Shown here piece after piece: positions 7,171 through 13,502 of a stretch of 17,361 nt of DNA. A model generated the notes under the pieces. The model was given only the letters and a program-made list of their open reading frames with translations, ran no database searches and was not told the origin of the DNA. The stretch is from contig JBHPCZ010000071.1 in NCBI GenBank assembly GCA_042573625.1, positions 1 through 17,361 on the forward strand. Direction: 5' to 3'. The position numbers and the translations under genes are program-made. Source of the stretch: JBHPCZ01 sp042573625 (lineage in GTDB: Bacteria; Desulfobacterota; Desulfobacteria; Desulfobacterales; UBA11574). Numbering within the stretch: the stretch's first letter is position 1; every line of letters begins with the position of its first letter.

Positions 7171-8421
7171 ATGGAATTAAACATAATTATAAATCAGGCT
7201 GTAGTGCTGATATTTTTACTCCTTCTGTCCGGTTTTTTTTCTTCATCAGAGACGGCTTTATTCTCGATAAGCAAAACAAAGGCAAAGCATATTGCTAAGA
7301 AAGAGGGGCGATCTTATCAGTTAATAATGAAAATGAAGGAGGATCCGCACCGACTCCTTACCACCATCCTTATCGGGAATAATGTTGTTAATTTGGGGGC
7401 AGCCGCCCTGGCCACTTCGGTAACAATTAAACTTTTTCCGAATTATGCCGTTGGTATTGCGACCGGGGTCATGACATTTCTGATTCTTGTTTTTGGTGAA
7501 GTTCTGCCAAAATCGATTGCCACGAGGAATAATGTTATGATCGCCAGAATTGTAATATTTCCCCTGTTCTGGCTCTCCATTCTTTTTTTTCCTATTATCA
7601 AATTTTTAGAGTTTATTCCCAGATTGTCCGGTAAAATTCGGAAGTCACCGGCTGCGACAGAAGAAGAGCTGATGACGTTTGTTGAGGCGGTCGAGGAAGA
7701 AGGCGAGATCAAAGAGGAAGAAAGAGAACTGATACATAATATTTTTGAATTCGATGATACGAGCGCCTCTGAGATCATGACGCCAAGGGCGGATATGTTT
7801 GTTATTGAAGCAGATGAGATCCTGAAACTTGAAGATATTGTTCAGTCCGGATTTACTCGAATCCCGGTAATTGAGGATAGTATAGACAACATCATCGGCG
7901 TTCTCTATATCAAGGACCTCTTTATGCATTATGCCACATCCGGTCCGGATGTCGATGTCAGAGAAATCATGAGAGAGCCTCATTTCGTTCCTGAAATAAA
8001 AAAACTGGACAAACTGCTTCATGAATTCAAGAAGAGAAAGCAGCATCTGTCGATCGTGGTGGATGAGCATGGCGGCGTATCCGGCTTGATAACCCTTGAA
8101 GATGCCCTTGAAGAGATTGTCGGTGAAATTCGTGATGAAACCGACAGAGAAGATCCACATATTGTCAAATACAAACCTGACCAATGGACGGTTCTTGGAA
8201 AGTCTGAAATTGACGAAATCAACGATACCATCGGGATGGATATACCTGACTCCAAGGATTATGATACTTTTTCCGGATATGTACTCAACACGATTGGAAG
8301 AATCCCAACGGAACAGGAACAAATCACCATTGGTCAATTTTCTATCATTGTTGAAGAAATGGATGGAAATAGAATAAATGTATACCGCATCAGGAAGAAT
8401 GAATTTCGATCAGATTCTTGA
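7171..8421 (+). CDS. CNNM/CorC (HlyC/CorC) family membrane protein with CBS pair
   Basis: A DUF21 (CNNM) membrane protein of the family long annotated as hemolysin/CorC and linked to magnesium and divalent-cation export. Domain order: hydrophobic segments at about 8-24, 64-84, 93-109 and 125-150 carrying the DUF21 signatures SGFFSSSETALFS (20-32), IGNNVVNLGAAA (68-79) and FGEVLPKS (108-115); then an acidic helix (EEEGEIKEEERELI); a CBS pair at about 203-320 beginning EIMTPRADM with IPVIEDS and IVVDEHGGVSGLITLEDALEEIVGEI; and a C-terminal CorC/HlyC domain at about 335-407 with DTFSGYVLNTIGRIP. Length (416) is usual and nothing is missing. It sits in the inner membrane with the CBS and C-terminal domains in the cytoplasm. 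The start lacks a clear ribosome binding site. It overlaps the next gene by 23 nt, so the two are probably co-transcribed. Confidence 0.92.
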   Translation: MELNIIINQAVVLIFLLLLSGFFSSSETALFSISKTKAKHIAKKEGRSYQLIMKMKEDPHRLLTTILIGNNVVNLGAAALATSVTIKLFPNYAVGIATGVMTFLILVFGEVLPKSIATRNNVMIARIVIFPLFWLSILFFPIIKFLEFIPRLSGKIRKSPAATEEELMTFVEAVEEEGEIKEEERELIHNIFEFDDTSASEIMTPRADMFVIEADEILKLEDIVQSGFTRIPVIEDSIDNIIGVLYIKDLFMHYATSGPDVDVREIMREPHFVPEIKKLDKLLHEFKKRKQHLSIVVDEHGGVSGLITLEDALEEIVGEIRDETDREDPHIVKYKPDQWTVLGKSEIDEINDTIGMDIPDSKDYDTFSGYVLNTIGRIPTEQEQITIGQFSIIVEEMDGNRINVYRIRKNEFRSDS

Positions 8422-8962
8422 AAACCGGACATCAACCCGCGCTTTCGATTCGAAACCGGTAACGGAAACAGATCTGATTTCCATTGTTGAGGCGGCCCGC
8501 CTTGCCCCGTCTGCCTGCAACAGCCAGACATGGCGATTTGTGGCTGTGACAGACCGGGAAGTCATTAAAAGAATTTGCAGCGAAGCTATGCGCCCCATTA
8601 TTCCAAACCGATGGCTCGAACAGGCACCGCTGATCATTGTAGGATGCTCACAGATTGATATTGTAGCCAACCGAATCGGCACCCGGGTCACCGGCATTGA
8701 ATATTACCAGATTGACCTCGGTATCGCCATGGAACATATGGTGTTAAAAGCCACGGATCTCGGGCTCGGATCCTGTTGGATCGGATGGTTTAAAGAAAAA
8801 AAGATTAAAGAAATACTTGAAATACCGAATAAAATAAAGGTTTCGGCAATGCTGGCGATCGGTTTTCCAAAAGATAATAATCCAAGAAAAAGGAGCAGAA
8901 AACCGATTGACAGAATACTCTTTGCTGAAAAATGGGGCCAACCTGTTCGAGTTGAAAACTGA
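8399..8962 (+). CDS. Nitroreductase-family flavoprotein
   Basis: A small (187-residue) FMN-dependent NAD(P)H nitroreductase-fold oxidoreductase. The family pattern is clear: an N-terminal helix with NRTSTRAF (9-16, phosphate-binding Arg of FMN), LAPSACNSQTWRFVAV (35-50, FMN contact), the dimer-interface helix with DLGIAMEHMVLKATDLGLGSCWIGWF (107-131), and a C-terminal Arg/Lys-rich segment KRSRKPIDRILF. I chose the ATG at 8399 because MNFDQILENR is a typical family start and an AGGAAG lies just before it; an ATG at 8378 would add seven residues of no family resemblance. The start overlaps the end of the CorC-like gene, so translation may be coupled. Physiological substrate cannot be assigned; short members of this family in anaerobes reduce varied quinones, nitro compounds or enones. 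Confidence 0.88.
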   Translation: MNFDQILENRTSTRAFDSKPVTETDLISIVEAARLAPSACNSQTWRFVAVTDREVIKRICSEAMRPIIPNRWLEQAPLIIVGCSQIDIVANRIGTRVTGIEYYQIDLGIAMEHMVLKATDLGLGSCWIGWFKEKKIKEILEIPNKIKVSAMLAIGFPKDNNPRKRSRKPIDRILFAEKWGQPVRVEN

Positions 8963-8980
8963 TTGTTGAGAAGTAAATAT

Positions 8981-8999
8981 CCTGGTCCAGAGGGCCAGG
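8981..8999. terminator. Stem-loop just after the nitroreductase gene
   Basis: CCTGGTCC pairs with GGGCCAGG across an AGA loop: eight base pairs with one G-U on the + strand, 18 nt after the stop codon. The following CTTTGGGTT is a poor U-tract, so it may stabilise the 3' end rather than terminate. Confidence 0.4.
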
Positions 9000-9049
9000 C
9001 TTTGGGTTACCCCTGGAAAGGGCTATTTTACTGTTGAACGGGTTAAATG

Positions 9050-9190
9050 CGAAATTCGAATATCGAAATCCGAGACAAACCTTAAATTCGAATGCTCAAA
9101 TGCTCAAAACAATCAAGAAAGTATCATTTCATAACGGTGAATTTGTTTTGAACATTAGAATTTTGGTCATTCGTGCTTGTTTCGTATTTA
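9050..9190. repeat. Imperfect TTCGAAATCCGA-type inverted repeat
   Basis: The left arm (about 9050-9110) contains CGAAATTCGAATATCGAAAT, then CCGAGACAAA and AATGCTCAAA. The right arm (about 9140-9190) reads as its approximate reverse complement: TTTGAACATTAGAATTTT, then CTTGTTTCGTATTTA. Matching blocks include AAATNCGANACAA and AAATTCNAATGNTCAAA. Within the left arm AATGCTCAA occurs twice in overlap (9091-9107). The pattern resembles a dispersed intergenic repeat I recall from deltaproteobacterial genomes. That recollection is not checked. Confidence 0.5.
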
Positions 9191-9191
9191 T

Positions 9192-9261
9192 CCCCGTCGG
9201 GATGCTTCGCGCGGATTTCGTGGTTACCCCTTCGGGGTGCTTCGCGCTAATTTTGTATCAA
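9192..9261. repeat. Two tandem 35-bp units, each with a CCCC-GGGG hairpin
   Basis: Units at 9192-9226 and 9227-9261 match at 26 of 35 positions. Each begins with a small hairpin (CCCCGTCGGG, CCCCTTCGGGG) followed by TGCTTCGCGC and ATTT. The second unit abuts the 71-bp inverted-repeat element. Confidence 0.6.
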
Positions 9262-9331
9262 TTTATTTCGGCAAAGCCGTCAGACTCTGACCACGCCCTG
9301 ATAGGACGTGGTTTTCTAAGCCGGAATAAAT
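9261..9331. repeat. 71-bp element with 12-bp terminal inverted repeats and internal stem-loops
   Basis: ATTTATTTCGGC (9261-9272) is complementary to GCCGGAATAAAT (9320-9331) over 12 positions with one G-U wobble. The interior can form GTCAG-ACT-CTGAC (9279-9291) and ACCACG...CGTGGT (9290-9312) with an extra CCT-GAT-AGG at its tip. An alternative hairpin CGGC-AAA-GCCG (9269-9279) would compete with the outer stem. As DNA this is MITE-like; as RNA it would be a closed multi-branch fold. No transposase or known RNA family was recognised. Confidence 0.55.
9290..9316 (+). terminator. Possible rho-independent terminator inside the 71-bp element
   Basis: Six-bp stem ACCACG/CGTGGT plus three further pairs after a C-A mismatch, followed by TTTTC on the + strand. 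It could end transcription of the CorC-nitroreductase unit 330 nt downstream of the last stop. The U-tract is short. Confidence 0.35.
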
Positions 9332-9464
9332 AAGGGGTGAAAATGGCTTTGAGGCCTCAGCCGGGATAACGGTTGGGGAATATCAATTTGCCAACATTTT
9401 ACCTGTAGAAAAGTATATTGGATAGTCAGAGACAACAGCCGGATATAAAGGCTTTTAAAATCCA

Positions 9465-10028
9465 TCAACTTTTTACACGCTCTACGTATTCTCCGGTTCG
9501 GGTGTCAATCCGAACAAGTTCTTCCTCATTAATAAATGGCGGGACCTGCACCTCATAGCCTGTCTCAAGGGTTGCGGGTTTCGTGCTGCCGGCCGCCGTA
9601 TCACCTTTTGCCCAGGGCTCTGTCGCGACAACCCTCAACTCAACAAAATTGGGGAGGGAAATACCGATCGGTTTCTGATCGAAAAAAAGAACATTACAGA
9701 CCGTATTCTCTTTTAAAAAATCTTTGGATTCGCCCACCTGGTCCTGGGTCAGAAAATCCTGATCATAGGTCGATGTGTTCATGAAATGATATTCATCACC
9801 ATCCGAGTAAAGGTATTCCATTTCAAGCTCTTCGAGGTCTGCTTCCTTGAATTTATCGCCTGATCGAAATGTCCGATCAAACTGAGCGCCTGTCAGCATG
9901 TTTTTTAACTTGCACTTGTAAAGCGCCTTGCCTTTTCCCGGTTTGACGAACGCAAACTGCACAACAACGTGCGGATCTCCGTCGATTTCAATTTTAAGCC
10001 CCTTTCTCAGGTCGCCGCTTTCGTACAT
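9465..10028 (-). CDS. efp: Elongation factor P
   Basis: EF-P binds the ribosome between the P and E sites and relieves stalling at polyproline stretches. The 187-residue chain is full length and has the three beta-barrel domains: N-terminal KOW-like (1-64) with the modification loop FVKPGKGKA, whose Lys32 aligns with the modified Lys34 of Escherichia coli EF-P; the central OB domain with YLYSDGDEYHFMNTSTYDQ (72-90); and the C-terminal OB domain with the diagnostic PPFINEEELVRIDTRTGEYVERVK end. A good ribosome binding site (AGGAG, 10042-10046 on the minus strand) precedes the ATG. It lies 70 nt behind the TrpF-like gene on the same strand, possibly in one transcript. No modifying enzyme (EpmA/EpmB or YmfI type) is in the window, so modification state is unknown. 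Confidence 0.96.
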   Translation of the reverse strand: MYESGDLRKGLKIEIDGDPHVVVQFAFVKPGKGKALYKCKLKNMLTGAQFDRTFRSGDKFKEADLEELEMEYLYSDGDEYHFMNTSTYDQDFLTQDQVGESKDFLKENTVCNVLFFDQKPIGISLPNFVELRVVATEPWAKGDTAAGSTKPATLETGYEVQVPPFINEEELVRIDTRTGEYVERVKS

Positions 10029-10098
10029 CTGTTTGCAACTCCTTTTCGAATTTTAATTAATAAACTATTTGTTTAATATATCAATTTTAACAACCTGA

Positions 10099-10866
10099 TT
10101 ATATGTGCTTTTCCGCCCTTCGGGTTTCTTTCACAAAACGACTGACTTTTTCAGGATCCTTTTTGAACCTGATGGGATCTCCATTTACATCAATAGCATT
10201 GGTTCGGGTGCAACTGTCAACACCTGCGGGCCGAACGTTCAGAATGCCGTCATAAACATTGTCCGGTGAAATACCGCCGGCTAATATTACAGGGATTCGG
10301 CTCGATTCAACGAGTTTTGCCGCAGTATTCCAATCGCATGTCTTGCCGGTAATGCCGATAAATCCATTGACAGGTTGATGGTCGCGGCGTGCTTTGGATT
10401 CCCTGACAATCAGTGTGTCTGTTAAAAAATAATCGCTCATCGGTTCGAACATCTGTGCCAGTTTGAGCGTAGATACAACGTCTGCCATTCCCTCTTGCGG
10501 GATTGGAATGGAACGCATTATTTTGATATCGGGGAACCTTTTCTTAACATTCTCCTGAAGTGTCAGAAGTCGTTCACAGGATTCAGACAAATCATCATAA
10601 TCGGTCAGGGTTTCACAAAAATGAACAATATCCGGCATGTAATACTCCAAGGAACGGAAGATGCAATCCATGTCACTGAAAAGAGGAATCAGGCTGCTCC
10701 GGGAGTTAGATCCTTCAATGGCATGAATTGTATCCTTTAGCGGCGGGCGCTTCCACTTCTCAGCAGACAGAATAACACTGCCGATATGATCCACTCCGAG
10801 TTCGATGAGTATTTCGGCTTCAGATGGTGTTTGGACCTCATAAATCTGGACGATAATCTTATTCAT
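10099..10866 (-). CDS. TrpF-like (phosphoribosylanthranilate isomerase-like) TIM-barrel protein
   Basis: A 255-residue (beta/alpha)8 protein related to phosphoribosylanthranilate isomerase. It keeps the phosphate-binding end of the barrel (NGFIGITGKTCDW, 167-179; PVILAGGISPDNV, 192-204; RPAGVDSCT, 212-220) and an Asp at 150 (FLTDT) that aligns with the catalytic general acid of TrpF. However, the N-terminal strand reads VQIYEVQ where TrpF has KICG, so the catalytic Cys is Tyr9. It is also longer than typical TrpF (about 200), with extra sequence around 60-120. Phosphate binding and a sugar-phosphate ligand are therefore likely, but tryptophan synthesis is doubtful, and no other trp gene is nearby. 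It precedes efp by 70 nt on the same strand and is divergent from guaA. Confidence 0.72.
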   Translation of the reverse strand: MNKIIVQIYEVQTPSEAEILIELGVDHIGSVILSAEKWKRPPLKDTIHAIEGSNSRSSLIPLFSDMDCIFRSLEYYMPDIVHFCETLTDYDDLSESCERLLTLQENVKKRFPDIKIMRSIPIPQEGMADVVSTLKLAQMFEPMSDYFLTDTLIVRESKARRDHQPVNGFIGITGKTCDWNTAAKLVESSRIPVILAGGISPDNVYDGILNVRPAGVDSCTRTNAIDVNGDPIRFKKDPEKVSRFVKETRRAEKHI

Positions 10867-11076
10867 AGAAGATCGGGATAATCATATAGAGGCAGGTTTA
10901 TGGTTATATCTTATATTTTGATCATGACAGACTGGTGATGTCAGCCAATGCTATGATATCCAAGCTGAAAAACAGACAATTCAAACATAGAATTAAGTTG
11001 ACATTTCGAGCTGCTTCTAACATATTCAGCCTGTTTTCGCAAATCGTTTGAGGAGATTATTCGACTAAGGAGAGCC
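10867..11076. promoter_or_regulatory. Divergent control region between the TrpF-like gene and guaA
   Basis: 210 bp without a gene. It contains a short inverted repeat TGACA-N9-TGTCA at 10925-10943 that could be an operator, and the guaA promoter listed separately. The guaA leader implied by that promoter is only about 45 nt, too short for a purine riboswitch, and no such aptamer was recognised elsewhere in the gap. Confidence 0.4.
10998..11026 (+). promoter_or_regulatory. Probable guaA promoter
   Basis: A perfect -35 hexamer TTGACA (10998-11003), a 17-nt spacer and CATATT (11021-11026). Predicted start of transcription is about 11033, giving a leader of about 45 nt ending in AAGGAG before the guaA ATG. 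Confidence 0.5.
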
Positions 11077-12606
11077 ATGATACTGATCATAGATTTCGGT
11101 TCACAATACAACCAACTGATCGCACGACGCGTGCGAGAATGCCATGTATACTGTCAAATAGATACACCCGACATTGATCTGGACACCATCATGGCCCTCA
11201 AGCCTGAAGCGATAATACTCTCCGGAGGCCCTTCAAGTATATATGAAAAAAACAGCCCGAAGATGGACACAGCTATTTTTGACCTTGGCATTCCCGTGCT
11301 TGGCATCTGCTACGGTATGCAGTTTATGATTGACGCACTGGGTGGAACCGTCAAGGGCGCTGCAAAAAGAGAATACGGCTTTGCAGAACTTGAAATAAGA
11401 CGCCGGGAAGGCCTTTTCAAAGGTTTGGATAAACAAACGAGTTGCTGGATGAGTCATGGCGACTCCATTGAAAAACTGCCCACCGGTTTCCAAATTACCG
11501 GTTCCACGGAAAACACAAGGATAGCTGCGACGGTTCACAGAAAAAAGAAACTGTATGGGCTTCAGTTTCACCCTGAAGTGGCACATACCCCTAAGGGTAA
11601 AACTATGCTTCGCAACTTCTTGTTTGATGTTTGCGGATGTAAGCATAGCTGGACCATGAAATCGTTTGCCAAGGATTCGATCGCACAGATCAAAGAAACC
11701 GTCAAAGATAAAAAAGTCATCCTTGGTTTAAGTGGCGGTGTCGATTCTTCGGTATCCGCCCTGCTCATCCATAAGGCCATCGGGAAAAACCTAACCTGCA
11801 TCTTTGTGGACAACGGTCTATTGAGGAAAAATGAGGGTAAAAAGCTTAAAATAACCTTAAAAGAAAATATTCAAATGAATATTCGGTTCGTTAGCGCAAA
11901 AATGAAGTTTTTAAACGCATTGGCCCGCGTAACGGATCCGGAGAAAAAAAGAAAAATTATCGGCAGAGTCTTTATGGAAGTTTTCGAGGCTGAAGCCAAG
12001 AAAATAAAAGGCGCAGAATTTTTAGCCCAGGGGACACTCTATCCAGACATTATTGAATCCCGATCGGCTTTCGGCGGACCCACATCGGTCATAAAATCTC
12101 ACCACAATGTCGGTGGGTTACCGAGCAAGATGAAACTAAAACTGGTGGAACCACTGAAATATCTGTTCAAGGATGAAGTCCGCCGACTGGGCAAAGAAAT
12201 CGGCCTTCCCGAAGAACTGATATGGCGTCAGCCCTTTCCGGGGCCTGGGCTGGCCATCAGAATCATCGGGGAAATAACAAGAAAGCGCCTTTCAATACTG
12301 AGAGAGGTTGATGATCTTTTACTTGAAGAAATTAGAGGCAGCGGCTATTATCGAAAGCTGTGGCAATCTTTCGCCGTTCTGCTGCCGATTAAAAGTGTAG
12401 GTGTAATGGGAGACCAGCGAACATATGAGAATATTGTGGCTATACGGGCAGTGACAAGCAAAGACGCAATGACGGCGGACTGGGCCAAATTACCCCACAA
12501 TCTTCTCGGGAAAATTTCAAATAGAATAATCAATGAAGTGGTCGGTGTTAACAGAGTCGTCTACGACATTAGTTCTAAGCCGCCCAGTACTATCGAATGG
12601 GAATAG
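11077..12606 (+). CDS. guaA: GMP synthase (glutamine-hydrolysing)
   Basis: Converts XMP to GMP using ATP and glutamine, the last step of guanine nucleotide synthesis. The 509-residue protein has both halves. The class-I glutamine amidotransferase (1-190) carries nucleophile Cys78 in GICYGMQ and the His165/Glu167 pair in FHPEV. The ATP pyrophosphatase domain (about 200-385) has P-loop LSGGVDSS at 218-225, and the C-terminal dimerisation domain ends in DISSKPPSTIEWE, the family's standard ending. ISGG-type and HGD (SHGDS 126-130) motifs are also present. Length and motifs are normal. The start follows an AAGGAG Shine-Dalgarno by about 6 nt. The stop TAG is immediately followed by the ATG of the next gene, so the two are likely co-transcribed. 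Confidence 0.97.
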   Translation: MILIIDFGSQYNQLIARRVRECHVYCQIDTPDIDLDTIMALKPEAIILSGGPSSIYEKNSPKMDTAIFDLGIPVLGICYGMQFMIDALGGTVKGAAKREYGFAELEIRRREGLFKGLDKQTSCWMSHGDSIEKLPTGFQITGSTENTRIAATVHRKKKLYGLQFHPEVAHTPKGKTMLRNFLFDVCGCKHSWTMKSFAKDSIAQIKETVKDKKVILGLSGGVDSSVSALLIHKAIGKNLTCIFVDNGLLRKNEGKKLKITLKENIQMNIRFVSAKMKFLNALARVTDPEKKRKIIGRVFMEVFEAEAKKIKGAEFLAQGTLYPDIIESRSAFGGPTSVIKSHHNVGGLPSKMKLKLVEPLKYLFKDEVRRLGKEIGLPEELIWRQPFPGPGLAIRIIGEITRKRLSILREVDDLLLEEIRGSGYYRKLWQSFAVLLPIKSVGVMGDQRTYENIVAIRAVTSKDAMTADWAKLPHNLLGKISNRIINEVVGVNRVVYDISSKPPSTIEWE

Positions 12607-13449
12607 ATGCGCATGACAGACAAAGATCATTCCAAATTCAGAATACGTTTTGATGATGATACCCTGAATTCCACACTTCAAGAGGACGTCGAGGATCTGC
12701 GGATAACAAAGTTGAGTCGGAGAATAACCCTCGTCGCTATTTTTATTCCCTGTGTGGTGGGTGCTATCCTGTTTTTTGCCTATCTCGACCTCAACAAGAG
12801 AGTTGGCAAAGTTCACGTCACGGGAACAACAGAAGTTCAGAATGTTTCAAAAGATCTCGAATCAAGAATCTCCACACTGGCGTATGAGTTTTCCAGTTCT
12901 AAAGAGTCGCTGGCGAAACAGATTGCCGCCATAGAATCGAATCTGAAAGAAGCGACAACCGCCATCAAATACATCAGATCCGCAAGGACAATAGACAATA
13001 AAAAATTTAAAGGCCAGCTCACTGAGATCGAAAATAAATTGACCCCGATTCGAAAGAACCTGGATCTTGTTATTTCCGAAATCAAAAACTTTGACAAGAA
13101 AGTCGCACGAGAACTGGTTCAGCTGACCAATACCGTTCAAAAGACAAACAATGATCTCAAAAAAAATATTTCTTTCCTCTCTTCCGCCAAGATAAGCAAA
13201 AAAACCTTTGATCTCGCAATGATTGATCAACAAGTGCGTTTTCAGGAAAAGTTAAACCAAGTTACGGCACGCTTTGAGAAAAAACTGGAAACCGTCCGAA
13301 AGAAGATAGCAGAATTGGAAAAGGCCCAGGCCTTATACAAAAAATCCAAGCCGATGCAGCCGATAATCCCTCTACGAACACCATCTGCACCAGAAAAAGA
13401 AGCCGGTACGCCAAAACCCGAAGCGATCACTGAGCAGGATATTCAATAG
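12607..13449 (+). CDS. Single-pass membrane protein with periplasmic coiled coil, unknown function
   Basis: Not recognised as a named family. The 280-residue chain has a charged cytoplasmic N-terminus (1-40), one hydrophobic segment (TLVAIFIPCVVGAILFFAYL, 41-60), then about 180 residues rich in Lys, Glu, Leu and Ile with heptad-like spacing (roughly 70-245), predicted as a long coiled coil. It ends in a Pro-rich tail (QPIIPLRTPSAPEKE). Arg/Lys residues on the N-terminal side of the membrane segment favour an inside N-terminus with the coiled coil outside the inner membrane. The ATG touches the guaA stop codon without spacing, and a second ATG lies two codons later; there is no clear Shine-Dalgarno, so translation is probably coupled to guaA. 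It may be a structural or tethering protein; no catalytic motif was seen. Confidence 0.75.
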   Translation: MRMTDKDHSKFRIRFDDDTLNSTLQEDVEDLRITKLSRRITLVAIFIPCVVGAILFFAYLDLNKRVGKVHVTGTTEVQNVSKDLESRISTLAYEFSSSKESLAKQIAAIESNLKEATTAIKYIRSARTIDNKKFKGQLTEIENKLTPIRKNLDLVISEIKNFDKKVARELVQLTNTVQKTNNDLKKNISFLSSAKISKKTFDLAMIDQQVRFQEKLNQVTARFEKKLETVRKKIAELEKAQALYKKSKPMQPIIPLRTPSAPEKEAGTPKPEAITEQDIQ

Positions 13450-13502
13450 AAAGCCTTAGCTGATAGGGCTACACCCATAACGTATATGCCCCAGAGAAGA
13501 AT

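Larger units (their letters stand above)
8963..9464. other. 502-bp non-coding region with layered repeats and hairpins
   Basis: Lies between the converging nitroreductase and elongation factor P genes. A 99-codon frame at 9034-9333 runs across the repeats and is judged spurious. The stretch holds, in order: a hairpin (8981-8999), an imperfect inverted repeat (9050-9190), a 35-bp tandem duplication (9192-9261), and a 71-bp element with 12-bp terminal inverted repeats (9261-9331). Each is listed separately. From 9332 to 9464 only a short GC-rich palindrome (GAGGCCTC near 9350) stands out. Confidence 0.75.

Noticed and set aside
7645..8337. 230-codon minus-strand frame
   Set aside because: Shadow of the CBS domain region of the CorC-like gene.
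9050..9331. CRISPR array
   Set aside because: Only two diverged 35-bp units directly abutting, without spacers; no cas genes in the window.
9034..9333. 99-codon + strand open frame in the intergenic region
   Set aside because: It runs through the inverted repeat, tandem units and hairpins, has no ribosome binding site and no protein-like composition.
10867..11076. Purine riboswitch ahead of guaA
   Set aside because: The likely promoter leaves a leader of about 45 nt, and no aptamer-like fold or conserved core was seen.
13450..13502. AGCC...GGCT inverted repeat as a bidirectional terminator between the coiled-coil and PPDK-N genes
   Set aside because: Only four outer base pairs with a mismatch and no U-tract on either side; too weak to annotate.
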